Of a stretch of DNA of 64,000 nucleotides, positions 22,778-35,025 are shown piece after piece. Numbering within the stretch: position 1 is the stretch's first letter; each line of letters begins with the position of its first letter. The DNA is from Flammula alnicola (taxonomy: Eukaryota; Basidiomycota; Agaricomycetes; Agaricales; Strophariaceae): the NCBI GenBank assembly GCA_015499995.1, contig JADNRV010000093.1, positions 1 to 64,000 of the forward strand, written 5' to 3'. The notes beneath the pieces were generated by a model. The model was not told where the DNA came from. It made no database searches and worked only from the letters and a program-made list of their open reading frames with translations. Made by a program: the position numbers and the translations under genes.

Positions 22778-25574
22778 TCAGTGATCTCTCCAGTAGTTGG
22801 GTCCATAGTACAAAGTGAGCTCCGTGTTCGGTTTGATGTCTGTCACTTCACGATTTCGAATGGGGGCAGGAAAGAAATCACATCCCAACATTTCAGTATA
22901 TATAACCTTCGACTCCGAGGGGTCATTGAGCGCTAAATTGCACTCACGTGCATATATGACGATCCGGTGGACACCATTCACGTGCAGAGCTACATACGAT
23001 CATGCAATCCAATTGTCCCGTAGTAAGTCAAGGTTTAAAGTGAGGCAGAAGTGCTTGGTACTTACGCAATGCTTTGCAGTTGGGCTCCTTTAAGTCCTTT
23101 GAGTCATTGAGGTACCGCGTCTCGTTCCCTATGTCCCACGAATCCAGGAGGACAGCCGACGCATTTGCTGTTATGTTATCATTTGTAAGGTCAAAGGTGT
23201 AGTTGAGGCCAGTGTGTTTCTGCATCCTGAAAGCGATGAGCATCTCTGAATCAGATGCGCCGCGATTACAAGGGATGAGAGCAGGCGCTCACGGTCCTAG
23301 ATAGCTTCCAATGTTGTCTTTGGCCATCTCGCCGGTATATTCTGTCGTAGGTCGAGGAGATGAGTGATTAATAAGGGGTGATAGATAGTGAGGCAAAGGA
23401 CTGACCCCCGATATAAGATCCTTTGCGGATAGAACTTGTAGCGAAGGCGCCTAATCCAAAGGCACTTTCTTGGATGCGAATTTGCTAGATAAATAACGAA
23501 CATGTTGGTACGGTGAGCGAAGGAAATTTTTGAAAGGTGTACCACGAAGCGGCCCTTCTGCAGATCCGTATTTTGACATTTCACTTTATGGGCGCCTAAG
23601 ACTCGCAACTTAATACATAAAGAATATGGCTGAAAACCAATGGGAGACTTGCTTCTGATTACCAAAGTGGGTATATTAGAACGGCAGCCAGAACGTGAAC
23701 GTGAAGCATTAATGCTTACCGGGCATCGCATCCTCTGCACAGCTCCGGATCGCACTCCCGGTTAAGTCTCCTGCACTCACAACTCCTCAGATCGACACAG
23801 CACGGCGTGGATTTGTTGCCACGGTGGCCGCATCTGCAGCCCTTATACCTGATCTCACCTAGTAATAGATTCGTAGTTGTAGCATCTTGCTTTCTTGACA
23901 TTTAGACAGAGAACACTTACATTTCTTCGAACACCGGCAGCTGCGCTGACACCGTTGTCTGTTGTGATAGCAAGCACAGTCGGAGAACTGGTTGCACGCG
24001 CCGAGGTGATAGCAAGGGTCCACTCTAATCCGTTGATAAATGGTGTGAATCGTAACAGTGGTCGGATAGAGAGAAACTTACGCGGTGATCAGCACGTCTT
24101 CTGTTTCTTCCACTAAATAACAGAAGGTTTGTGAGAAATTGTTTTGTATGGTAAATGACATTGGTGACTGACAGAATAGGATTTCTTTCAATGGCACACG
24201 GCTTTCCTCGTGATCGCCAGTGGCTATGTCTTCGTCTTTGAAGAAATTTAAGCGTTCTACGTACATCTTCATGGTTAAGTTGAGATAAGATTTATCACGA
24301 CTATAGGTGGAGATTAATACCTCTACGCATGGCTTTCTGCAGATAACAGCCAAATCGCACGGGCTGGTATCCGGAGCGAGCTTCATGACACTTTTGAAAA
24401 GAGAACTGTCGGCTTTGTCCCAATGATTATTAGTCTGCCAGCGAATTGTGAGCTCATCCGATGAGAAATCATACTAAGTGAATTAGTACCATGTTTATAT
24501 TATCGGGCTCTATGGATTTGTAACAGTCCTTTTTGCACGGCGTTCCTCCCGCCGATTTTATCATGTCCGCTGTGAGCGTAGGCTTTGGAGGAAAGACGGG
24601 GTTGATGACTTTATGTATGCCGCAGGACGTATGCAGGCAGTTGAGGTTTGGACAGAAGGATATCAAATCCTTGGTGACGTTTTGGTAGAGATCGAGATGC
24701 GGATCGACCCAGTTGGTGCGGAGATGCTGCAGCTCGTTCGTCTGCGAACCCGGCCACCAGGCGTAATCGCTGTCAATAGATAAGAGAGATAGAAGGGAAG
24801 ATGCTTTCTGGAGTCCTTACCGTTGAGCAGAATACCAAATCAATCCTTCGCTATTGCTTTCTCGCAATCGAAAGGTCAAAATACCGAGATTGTCAATCTC
24901 GTCAAAGGTGAAATTATGTTTGAAGTGAAGACGACGAGCGACTTCGATCTGTATCATTTCCACTAAGGATAATTTTTTAGATCATGGAGAGAGATATCAT
25001 AAAGATCCACGTTGGAATACTGACAATCGGGATCTGGGAACTCATTCTGCCACATAAAGTCCTCGAAGTGAGTGAGGTATGTGTTGAGGTCAAAATTTTC
25101 ATCGTCAGCGAAAGGAGCGAATCGCGCCCGCACATGCGGTTCCCCGATAACTGTCACATTTTTAGATGATGGTGTGCAGGCGCTATATCGCGGGTATGGT
25201 GTCATGGGACCCGCAACGAAAGGCTCGCAAGAAACTGTTGTCGTATAACGTTTATAGCCGCCAGGTTCCATGTCCACAATCGTGAACCACTCTGAGTCCT
25301 CATTTCCTGCCACAGAAGTGTTTCGATAGTTATCAGTCAGAGGCTCAGGTAGAGGAGGTGGTCGAACAAAAGGTTCTCTAGAGAGTCGAGAGAGGGTCGT
25401 CAGACAGTGTTCTTGTTCCCAGACGTAGAATTCTTTCCAGAGATCGCGGTATACCCGATAAGCTGTCTCGTTGCGCTCAACGACCTCCTCAAACCATTGG
25501 AAGTCGTCTTCAAGTTGGTCTTCAGATGGGCTTGCAGGAGGCGGCGATCCAAGCGTCTCGTCATCCGAATCCAT
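22778..25574 (-). CDS. E(z)-type histone methyltransferase with CXC and SET domains
   Basis: I traced 13 exons whose lengths sum to a whole 672-codon frame: 25574-25011, 24948-24821, 24769-24490, 24434-24173, 24112-24082, 24024-23921, 23858-23720, 23654-23543, 23484-23406, 23341-23293, 23226-23066, 22989-22948, 22845-22778. A stop-free 54-bp stretch in exon 4 (at CVEVLIS) may be a further intron (654 aa). Order: acidic N terminus, Cys/His region (CPNLNCLHTSCGIH), CXC domain (CSKKC...RECDPELCRGC) and a SET domain starting GLGAFATSSIRKGSYIGEY and ending ELTLYYGPNYW. This is the layout of the Polycomb H3K27 methyltransferase E(z)/EZH2 (fungal KMT6). The cofactor motif usually reading N-H-S/G reads YLNDSKD here. 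The first donor (GTGGAT) is weak. It shares a 210-bp promoter with ATG18. Confidence 0.82.
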
Positions 25575-25784
25575 TTTATCGCGAAATAGAACCAGCCTAT
25601 CAAAAAGCAAGCAGATCCACCAAGAGTCTCGAGACTGAGCGCTCTGAGCTCCGAGTAAGAGAACAAGGAAAGCCTGAGGACGCTCGAAATGGTGAACCAC
25701 GAAGGCGGGCTTGCTGAGTCATCAAGTTCTCGGCAACGTCGCGCACAACGTCTCCAGTTCTTGGTTCACCACCTCCACGACAAC
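25575..25784. promoter_or_regulatory. Divergent promoter, E(z)-like gene and ATG18
   Basis: Only 210 bp separate the two start codons, so the genes must share or overlap core promoter elements. No TATA box is obvious. An in-frame ATG on the minus strand at 25700 would extend the E(z)-like protein by 42 residues of unrelated hydrophobic sequence; I treat it as 5' leader. Confidence 0.5.
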
Positions 25785-27507
25785 ATGGCCGAGAAGACGA
25801 ATTCCAATATGCTGTTCGCGAATTTCAACCAGGACTTCTCGTAAGTTGTCGTTACAAACTTTCTTTCATCCTAGCTCATGTTTCACAGGTGTATTTCGGT
25901 TGGGACACGGAAAGGGTATAGCGTCACCAATTGCGATCCATTTGGGAGGGTATACACGATGAGTATGGCCTAGAACCACGACTTATTGGCTATGTTGCTG
26001 AGTCTTTGATATCATTAGACGATGGTGCACGAGGAATTGTGGAAATGCTGTTCTGCACGTCGTTAATCGTCCTGGTCGGCGCTGCTGATCAACCACAATC
26101 AAGTCCACGGAAACTGCAGATTGTAAACACCAAAGTGAGTTCGCAGGATGTTGCCCACATCTTATGGCAGACCCGTAAACTCATCACTAGAATATTTCAA
26201 GCGCCAATCCATGATCTGCGAGCTCCTGTTTCCGTCGTCCATTCTCGCCGTCAAACTGAACCGCAAGTCGCTCGTCATCGTGTTGGAAATGGAGATATAT
26301 ATTTACGATATCTCAAATATGCGGCTATTACACGTCATCGAGACGACGCCTAACCCTGAAGGTCCGTCTATGTTCACAGATGGCTATTAAGACGAATAAC
26401 CAACCTTTGCAGCGATATGTGCTCTTTCCCCATCGGCGGACAGCTCCTATCTCGCTTATCCATCACCTGTGCCCTCTCCTTCATCCCCACTGGCAACAGC
26501 CGGTCCATCCGCAGCCTCCGCCTCGGCGTCCACCTCCTCCGCACCTGCATCCCAAAATCAATCCGGAGATGTGCTTCTATTCTCCACCCGCTCTCTGACC
26601 GTCGCCAACGTCATCCAGGCGCACAAAGCGCCCCTCTCCTTCCTCTCCATCAACTCTACCGGCACACTACTGGCTACGTCCTCCGAGAAAGGCACCGTCA
26701 TCCGTGTGTGGAGCATCCCAGGCGCGGAGAAGCTGTACCAGTTCCGACGGGGCACGCGAGAGACGCGGATATACTCGATGAACTTTAACTTGGTGTCGAC
26801 GCTGCTGGCAGTAAGCTCCGCGCATGATACGGTGCACATCTTCAAGCTTGGCAGCACGTTGGGCAGCGGAAAGGCCAGCGCGGCATCTAGTGTGGCTGAC
26901 GGCGCCGTAAGCCCGCCGGAATCGGTAGATGGGACAACACAAGACTTGGTGGGTGGCTATGAGGCATTTATAGAGAAGAAGAAGAGCAGTAGTGTTTCGT
27001 ACGTGCAGACCTTGATATAATGTAAGGCGAACTCGAACTGACGTTGCGTTTAATGCGGAATAGGTCTAGTCTGAGGCGGAGATCGATGCAGGTGACGAAG
27101 AGCCTCACACATTCGATGGGAGGGTACCTGCCGAACACGTTGACGGAAATGTGGGAACCTTCACGCGACTTCGCGTTTCTGCGGCTGCCCACGAGCGGGG
27201 CAAGGAGCATCGTCGCTCTTTCTGGGTGCGTTTGTTTCATTGCAGTCGCTGATTGATTTTTTTGGGCTGATAGCACCAATGACGCAGCACGATGCCACAC
27301 GTTATGGTGCTCTCCTCCGAAGGATATTTTTATTTGTACAGTATTGACCTGGAGAAAGGCGGAGAGTGTTCGATTGATGAAACAATACAAGTGTGTTGCT
27401 TGGTTTTCCTTTGAGGGTGTCCTCTTATCCTGACTCGTTTGTTTGTGCCCTTCCGCCTTCACAGCTTGCTTGATTCTGGAGATGAGTCCAGTGGTTTGGC
27501 GGATTAG
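25785..27507 (+). CDS. ATG18: PROPPIN autophagy protein Atg18
   Basis: Eight exons, with introns at 25841-25888, 25963-26018, 26135-26201, 26362-26412, 26999-27063, 27226-27287 and 27391-27464. The protein is a seven-bladed WD40 beta-propeller, starting [20 protein letters not shown] and continuing [20 protein letters not shown]. The [13 protein letters not shown] segment holds the FRRG motif that binds PtdIns3P and PtdIns(3,5)P2 and recruits Atg2 to forming autophagosomes; it also acts at vacuoles. A Ser/Ala-rich insert sits in the loop after the third blade. In the spliced frame the last exon gives only Leu-Ala-stop (27473). The next frame would keep the usual QYSLLDSG-like tail, ending at 27507. 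This could be one extra base near 27374 or a different junction. Family assignment is secure; the last 15 residues are not. Confidence 0.9.
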
Positions 27508-27672
27508 GGCTGGATGCTTATTACCTACACAACCCACTGCGACCCCCCTGCGCGTCTACTGTATGTTGACGTAGCGGGAACGAGCGAGCACCGATCATCG
27601 ACGTTGGGGTGTAACGATGTTCAAGACAACCCAGTTCACCCTAGCCATTCCTACTTTATTATTCCTAGTTGC

Positions 27673-27733
27673 CCATTTCATCGAGGGTCCATGTAAGTAT
27701 GTGCATGTAGTACATGGGCCCTCGGTGAAATGG
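27673..27733. repeat. Inverted repeat, 23-bp arms, 15-bp loop
   Basis: Left arm 27673-27695 and right arm 27711-27733 are reverse complements except for two positions (CCATTTCATCGAGGG against CCCTCGGTGAAATGG). It lies about 170 bp past the ATG18 stop, so a transcript would carry a stable hairpin in the 3' region. It could affect 3'-end formation or be a remnant of a small inverted-repeat element; no flanking target duplication is obvious. Confidence 0.7.
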
Positions 27734-28243
27734 TGAATGTCCGAATCGATCTAGCACTGTAACATTTACACACACTCGTACTTAGTCGCGTCCGGCCGCG
27801 TCCACAACCGTAGTAGTTAGTCATTTATAAATGTTGGTTCTTGCGGCACCCGCAGGTCGAGTCAGAGTTCTTCAGGGCTAGTTCGAAGAGTCACTGACAA
27901 GTTTAGTCCACGTTGTTGTGATGTTGAGCCTGACCCACAACCACCATCACAATAAAAAGCCCAGTGCCACGATTCCAGAGGAACGCCCACCATACTTCCC
28001 TGTCTCTTGCCTTGCAGGGGCTTGTACCCGTCCACCTTCGCATCTGCGTCGAACCAGACTTTTCTCAGGTTCTTCACATCTACGCCCATTTGCTTGAAGA
28101 AGAAAAAGAAAGTCGTACAAAAACAGCTCAAACTCAACGTCGTGAAAGTTCTCAAACCAACGACGAGCCCAGTCTTGAAAATCGCGTCTTTACGAGCTCC
28201 AACACAGCTTTACCGATCTCACAACATCAGCCAGTTATCCAAC

Positions 28244-30980
28244 ATGGCTCCTAGACAATCGAGCGAGGACTCGGACCTCATCGCGTCTCTGCATGCGATA
28301 TCCGCCAAATCTCCAAAGCTGGTCAAGGCGTCTGTGTACCCCGCGCCCGCCGACCCCTCAATCCAAGTACGCAGCTGGAAAATGAATGAGTTCAAGTACT
28401 ATGATATTCCATCGCCCTTCCCTACCCTTGCGAGAGGTCTGTTCACGAAGGAAGTACGGACGACGGTGGTGCTCAAGAAGGAGCTGAGGCCGAGGGGCAC
28501 AAGGAGACGAAGAAGCACAAGCAATACCAGATCGTCGTGCGCGGTACGACAAATTCTTCAATATTGCGGAAGTGCCTTGGACTACGGTGCGTTTTTACCT
28601 CTTCGATGGCTTTTTAAAATTTCGTGTGGTAGCTAACCAACTATATATAGTGGGCGTCCATTGAGGAACATACAGCGCCTCCGTATACCCTATCCTTAAA
28701 TCGAATGGTTGCATCATTTTCATCGCCGCCCTCACGCCAACGAAGCTCCTTGTTACCTCAAAGCATTCGCTCGGACCCGTGGCAGGACAGCCGCTCAGCC
28801 ATGCACAGCCGGCGAGGCGTGGTTGCGCAAGTACCTTGATAAAGTGGGAAAGAAGGAGGATGATCTGGCTGCAACGCTGTGGGAGAAGAACTGGACTGCC
28901 ATTGCTGAGGTATGCGAAACCTTTTTTCTGGTCTTACTTTCTCTGAAACTTATGCTTATGTTGATTATGTTATATCGTAGTTATGCGACGACTCCTTCGA
29001 GGAACACGTCCTCGCATATCCGCCAGAGAAGACAGGGCTGCACCTCCACGGCCTGAACCTCCGCTCCAAAGCATTCGTAACGATGCCCGCCGAAATCGTC
29101 GACGACTTCGCAGAGGAGTGGGGGTTCATCAAAACGCCTCACACCACACTCAACTCGATCCAGGAGGTGAAGGACTTCACCACCGCATGCGCCGAGTCAG
29201 GCGAGTGGAACGGCGAGGCCGTCGAGGGCTTCGTCGTGCGGACCCACGTTACCGAGCCGCCGACCTCCGGGCGCGGTGGAGACAAAGGGAAGGACAAGGA
29301 GACTGCGCCGGGACAAGGTGTCAGCCGCTCGCCGTACAAAGCCGGCTCCTCGTTCTTCTTCAAGGTCAAGTTCGACGAGCCGTACATGATGTACCGCGAC
29401 TGGCGCGAGGTGACCAAGACCCTGCTCTCCGCCCACGCCAAGGGGCCCATGAACGCGTCCATGCTCCCGAAGTCGAAGATGAAAAGGGCGGAGACTAAGC
29501 TGTACGTGAAGTGGGTCATCCAGGAGATCAAGCGGGATCCGGCGGCGTTTGCGCAGTATGCGAAGGGCAAAGGCATCATTGCAACGCGGGAGAGGTATTT
29601 GAAGTGGTTGAAGTCGGATAAGGGAGAACATGATTTGCAGGAGGTGCAGAAGGAGGAGGAGCAGACGAAGGGAAATTTTGGGAAGACGGTCATAGTTCCT
29701 GTGGCTATTCCTGGGTGTGGTAAGTGCTGAAAGTGTCTTGCTGCCTGGTCGACGTGTGTTGACTGACTTTCTTGCTTGCAGGTAAAACGGCTGTGTCTGT
29801 GGCTCTGGCTCATCTTTTCGGCTTTGGACACACGCAGAGCGACGACGTACATGCAAAAAAACCTGCTCCTATATTTATCAAGAACGTCATGAACTTGCTG
29901 GATAAGTACAACGTGGTTATTGCTGACAAGTACGTCTTCTGCGCTCTTTTCACTATCGATTCTAATTTTGATTTATTTTACGAACATAGGAACAACCACC
30001 TCAAGCAACATCGAAAAGCTCTGCGGGACGCCACCGCCGACATGTCGCCTCCTGTTCGCCTCCTCGCCCTCAACTGGGCCCTAGACAAGCCCCCAGCAAC
30101 CGTGCATCGTATCTGCGGAGACCGCGTCCAGGAGCGCGGGGATAATCACCAGACCCTGCGCGCGGACCCCTCTTCCTCCAAATCCCACGAAGAGGTCATC
30201 TGGATGTTCATCAACACCACGGAAGAGCTGACTCCGAGCGAGGTGGACAACATCGTCGAGATGGACATCGAGGAAGGGCTGGAGGCCGCTGTGCGGCGCG
30301 CGGTCAAGGGCTGCGTGGAGGTCCTGGGGCTGGAGCAGCCGAGCGAGGAGAAGATTGCGGAGGCGCTGGAGGTTGTGCAGGGGTACGCGCCTGCGGTGAA
30401 GAAGCCGGATGAGCCGAAGGACTCGAAGAAGAAGGCGGAGAAGACGCCGCGGTATTTTGGCTTGCTGCCTGAGGTGGACTTGGTGGCATTGCTCGACGAG
30501 CGGCTGTCTCAGGACGACGTGGACAATGACATGAGGGACTTCTGGGCCATGCTCAAGGCGGAGGAACGCGTCATCAAAATGCCGCACGTCACGATCGTGC
30601 ACAAGAACGCGATGGACACAGAACGCGCTCTGTGGGATAGGTGCGCGGCGTTGCACGCGATGCCCATACCGCCCGTGTTCAAGGGCAAGCTCGGCAGCGT
30701 CGTCTTCAACCGGCGAGTGATGGCGGTCACGGTTGAGGATTTCGCGTTGGAGACGCCTGGGGATGCACAGGCACAGCAGGGCCAGGAGTTCGTGTCGAAG
30801 CTGCCGCATGAGATTCGTGAGAGGCTACACATTACGGTGGGAACGAGGGCCAATATACAGCCTGTCGAGGCGAAGGCGATGGTGGAGACGTGGCGAGCGG
30901 AGGGTCCTAACCCTGATCTCATGGCCGTCGGGCTTAAGGGCAAGAACGTGCTCGGCAGGGTGAAGGGGTTGTATGGCTGA
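28244..30980 (+). CDS. TRL1: Fungal tRNA ligase (ligase-kinase-CPDase)
   Basis: Five exons: 28244-28586, 28651-28909, 28981-29719, 29782-29939 (ending at 29929 if the donor is GTACGT) and 29990-30980; about 827 residues if frames are joined. The ligase domain has the nucleotidyl-lysine segment SLKSNGCIIF, in a frame one base away from its flanks. The polynucleotide-kinase domain begins with the P-loop IPGCGKTAVS, split by an intron. The C-terminal cyclic phosphodiesterase has two H-x-T motifs, MPHVTIVHKN and RLHITVGT. Trl1 seals tRNA exons after intron removal and splices HAC1-type mRNA. Four apparent single-base losses occur in the ligase part (near 28459, 28543, 28699 and 28808); the rest is clean. 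In a normally essential gene this points to consensus errors more than decay. Long opposite-strand frames are shadows. Confidence 0.9.
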
Positions 30981-31493
30981 AAGACGACCTACCGAGTTCG
31001 TGAACATTTCTTTTTGCTATCGTTGTAACTTTCCTTGGGATGGGAGGCGCCAAACTTTTGTTATCTTATTTATTATCATTCCTCTCTTTCTCGCATCCAC
31101 TGGTACATTTACCTTGCATTTACCTCCACTCTTCCACTCTTCCACATCCCCGTTCATCAAAAGCCAACGCACAATTGCACATAATCCACTGTAACATACA
31201 ATCCACCATTCAACCCCCCAACCCCCCCCAATACATACTTAAACTGAATGCAGAACTTGGAACTCATAACGCAATGTGGCGCGAAACATGATAAGATTGA
31301 TAGAGATTTAGGTCGCTGAAAACGCACTACTGAGCTCTTTAGTCAGATACCAAGTGCCATTTCAAATGTCATTCAACGCAGGTACTTTGAACAATGGTAG
31401 CCGGAAAGAAACGAAAGCCAGCAACGTAGAGCGATAGGAATATCCCAAACATTGTCTATCTACAACCCTTCGCACTGCGATCAGAGGGATATT
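30981..31493. other. Intergenic, convergent 3' ends
   Basis: T-rich 3' flank of TRL1 followed by poly-C-rich sequence near 31215. From about 31370 it is similar to 34890-35020, the matching 3' flank of the second P450. No gene seen. Confidence 0.6.
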
Positions 31494-33673
31494 TCAAGAT
31501 TCGATGGTCGCTTCTTCAATGAGCCTGGCAGCATTCGAACCTCTTAAAGTGACCACGCAAGGGAATGGGTCAGGTTTCCTGCAGATGGAAGAAGGTAGCC
31601 TCAATCAGCGGAGAGAATGCGAGCAGTACCAGAAACGACGCAAACGTACCCAACGAAGCTAGGATAATTTGGAACGGGAGTGATCTCCTTCCCAAACTCA
31701 TCTTTAGCCTTCCGTATGTCAAACGTCGCAATCAAGGATGCGATGACAAGCCAAATCTGCTGGTCCGCAAAGAACTGGCCGACGCACACCCGCCGCCCAA
31801 ACCCAAAGATGAAGTTTCTCGGATCGATCTCCTTGGCGCGTTCCTCGCTCAAACCAAGGAACCGTTCAGGTTTGAAGTCGAAGGGATTTGGGTACATTTC
31901 ATCGTTGTGCGTCATAGACCAGATGTTTGGATGGATGATCGTTCCAGCTGGGATGAGGTAGCCGTCATATTCGTCGTCGACGAGAATTTGGTGTGAGGGT
32001 GCTAGGATTAAAGGTATCAGGCTTGTGCATGGAACATCGCATCAATAGACTTCTTACACAGCGGCGCAGCAGGATTCCAACGCAGAACCTCTTTCACTAA
32101 GGCATCGATATAAGGCAGCTCCTCTCTGTCGGTAAAGGTGGGAAGGCGCCCTGTCCCAACAACTCGATCGATTTCTTCCCGAGCTGCTTTGTATACGTTG
32201 GGGAACAGGGTGCTGGCGAGGAAGAACGAGCTGAAGATAGAATACGTCTATCGATCTGTTAGTCGGACGAAACACCAAAAAAATACTAACTCGACTAACT
32301 GAGTCGGTTCCAGCTTTGAGAGGAAATAATTTCAGATTTCCGCCATCACAAGGCAAGAGCATGGGCGGGACATACCAGCATACAGCACGGCTGAAGTTTC
32401 TTTGATGACCTGTTCTTTCTCTTTAGGAACTTCGGCCCCTCCAAATTCTTCAAATAGCCGCGTAACGTAGCAGGCAGCAGCGTTTCCGGCGAGCTACGAA
32501 AGAGTTATTGGTGGATGCGAAGATATAGAGAGAATGATGACGCTTACCCAGCGATCTTTCGTGTTTTTGAATGGTCCTTCGAGGATCTGAGTGCAATGCT
32601 TTTTTCCCGCCTCTGCGAATCTCTTGAATCGAGCACCAGGGAACCAGGACGGCACTGCATAAGAACGGAAAATTTGAGTTGGAGTCAAATGTATCTGGAT
32701 AAAAATCCGAACCATATCTCACTGTCAACCTCGATTAGAAGGAGATACGGGTATAAATGGAGTATGTCTTACAAATGGGAAGTTTGTCGACCATGAACCC
32801 GATGCCCTGAGACGTGATGAGAGCATCAATAGCTTTCTTGACCACAGGCATATAATCGTCTTTCTCCTTCAGGTCGTAACCGTACGTGCTGATCCGCCGG
32901 TACATCCATGCCTCAGATCCATAGTGTATCGGAATCAGCACTACACTCACAATTTCATGATCGCAGATCCCGTGAGACTGTATCAGGATTGTCAGCTGCC
33001 TCGCCCAACAACAGATTGAACGAAATGACGTACTGTTCAACTCGATAGAGCCAATCGCTCGGATTCACTACCATCTTTTTCAGGAATTTGGTTGTTGCGT
33101 CCTGTTGTAGCTGGCGCCATTCTCGAACGGCACGATTGTTGAGGTTTTGGTGCATGACCCGTCTGTGCTCCTTCCATTTGGCCCCATAGTTATAGAACGT
33201 CATGTTGAACCCCACCCGATCCTTTAGAGACGTGGGACGTCAATTCATGAGCAGACTTTCAATTCACGCAGAAAAATGAACTCACAAATCAATCATAACA
33301 CTCCGTGGCCTATCAGAATAAAGAAGCGAACGTTTGTCCAGAAGCGCAAATGCGATCTTGGGGTCGTTGAGAACGATGAATTTCGTTCGAAAGATCGTGA
33401 AATATATTAGACCACCTATTGAATGGAAAGTAGGCATGCATGTCAGGCCAGAATTAACGTCGATATTCAGAGTAACTTGCCATATTTCTTGCCCCAGTTA
33501 TGGAACTCTACCCAAGGTTTTTCGTGCGGAATGTCTCTGGCGTTGCCGTATATAAACTGAGGTTTAGGTCCAGGAGGAAGGGGGAGGTTACGCCCAGCCC
33601 GCCCAAAAGCCTTAGAAAGGATCAAGTAGGCGATAACCGCGGCTCCAAATGTGATGGTCACTGTGGATATCAT
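31494..33673 (-). CDS. Cytochrome P450, tandem copy 1 (intact)
   Basis: About ten exons, starting at 33673 with a membrane anchor ([20 protein letters not shown]) and the proline hinge LPLPPGPKP. Landmarks: [11 protein letters not shown] (C helix), AGTDS in the I helix, KEVLRW for the ExxR motif, PERFLG, and the heme loop [10 protein letters not shown] with its cysteine ligand. The protein ends in a spliced exon at 31494. The first intron (33416-33480) uses a GC donor (GCAAGT); the same odd intron is kept in the second copy, so it is real. This is a microsomal class II P450 of the type often labelled O-methylsterigmatocystin oxidoreductase-like in mushrooms. The substrate is unknown; context suggests oxidation of a terpenoid. 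One junction in the middle (33020-32930) is less certain. Confidence 0.85.
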
Positions 33674-35025
33674 GACTGACAAGAGCAGGATGCTGTCAGT
33701 GGAGGTGCGATAGTAAGTAAAGCAAAGTGCGAGGGAGATTCAAGCATACAGCACGCAGATCACATATATGTGATAGGACTTTTGTGCTTCTTTCGCCGGG
33801 TTTGGCCTGTACAGACGTTGTTAACTTGTTTCCCCATTTTCTGGCCAACTCCCTCGAATCGGGGCGAAAGTTGAAGTTCTCAATGAATTAGCTGACCTGG
33901 GAAATTGATATTGTTAGGTGTCGAAGAGCAGAAGAAAATTAAAATTAAATAAAAAAACTCGCTCGAGGTAGTTGTCACCGACATGATTCTTGCGTTCCGC
34001 ACGCGCCTTAGTTTTCGCAGATATCGGTCTGAAAGTTCCGGGAGACGAGTAGATGGCTATCTACAACGCCCGATATCCGATGGCCGACGTGCCATGGCGC
34101 CAAAAGCAATTCATCTTGTTCTGATTCAGCTGTACTGTGACTTGCGTGTAATCCGTTCCTAACGTGTGTAAAAGAAGTACCGTAAGTTGTTAACATGTGG
34201 GTGTAATTTGAAATAGAATTTACTACCTTTCGGAATAAAGTCATCTATCTTGATACGTGCGGAACGGCCCCGAATGGGGACCGCAAGAAAGGAAAACTTT
34301 GAAGATCTGTCCAAGGAAGAGAGTGATTGTCAGACAAGTTGTCAGCGAAGTGGAAGGGGATTCGGAATGTTTCTAGGCAAATTGGGCGGGGTGTAGATGC
34401 AATTTTCCGCAGCACAGTTGGTACATGACCCATGGGTCAAGGTACAAACCTTGTGATTCGCGGACAGTTGCGGTCCTTCCTGAGATATGGATGACAGTAA
34501 CTGGATGATATATTTATCTGTAATAAAGATGTTTGAAGCAAGGATCAAAGGAGTAGGGATGACGCGAGGTATCAGGATCCCAACCTTCAGGTGAGCGAGA
34601 ATCAAATGGCTGGCTACGTTACATAAGGTAGAGTCACGGCCGATGCGTCGATGCGACGTGGCACGGGTGAAGATGGCGTGGGAATGTCACATCACGCGTT
34701 GTTACCTCACGCTGGTCCTGAGCCAATAGGCGCCTAAGACTCTGGGACGCGCGCCGCTGGGCGCACACCTGGTCACTTTTCCTCTGCCATGGAGAGGCGT
34801 TGCCGCGTGTCGATATCTGCCTCTACGGTCAGGTCGAACCCGATGACACCACATTCTCTGCTCTAGCACACGATTACTGAGATGCTAAGTGTCGTTGTAG
34901 GTTTTATTCAATGCAGTCAATGCAGGTATAGAAATGGGAGACGGAAAGAAATGAAAGGCAAAAGAAAAGCGATAGGAATATCGCTGTCTATCTACAAACC
35001 TTCACACTATGATCAGCTGAATATT
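33674..35025. other. P450 copy 1 promoter and duplicated spacer
   Basis: 5' flank of P450 copy 1 plus 3' flank of copy 2. Parts match 37180-38120 by eye, such as AATGTCAC...GTTACC and ACTCTGG...GGGCGCACACC, so the duplication includes the promoter. Short frames here have no family features. Confidence 0.5.

Noticed and set aside
22259..22936. 225-codon plus frame after the MIF4G-like gene
   Set aside because: It begins inside the last exon of that gene in another frame and runs into the E(z)-like gene's 3' end; hydrophobic stretches are from T-rich UTR.
29139..30943. Long minus-strand frames of up to 242 codons
   Set aside because: All are antisense to TRL1, whose exons carry the P-loop and H-x-T motifs; the minus frames are Arg/His/Leu-rich GC shadows.
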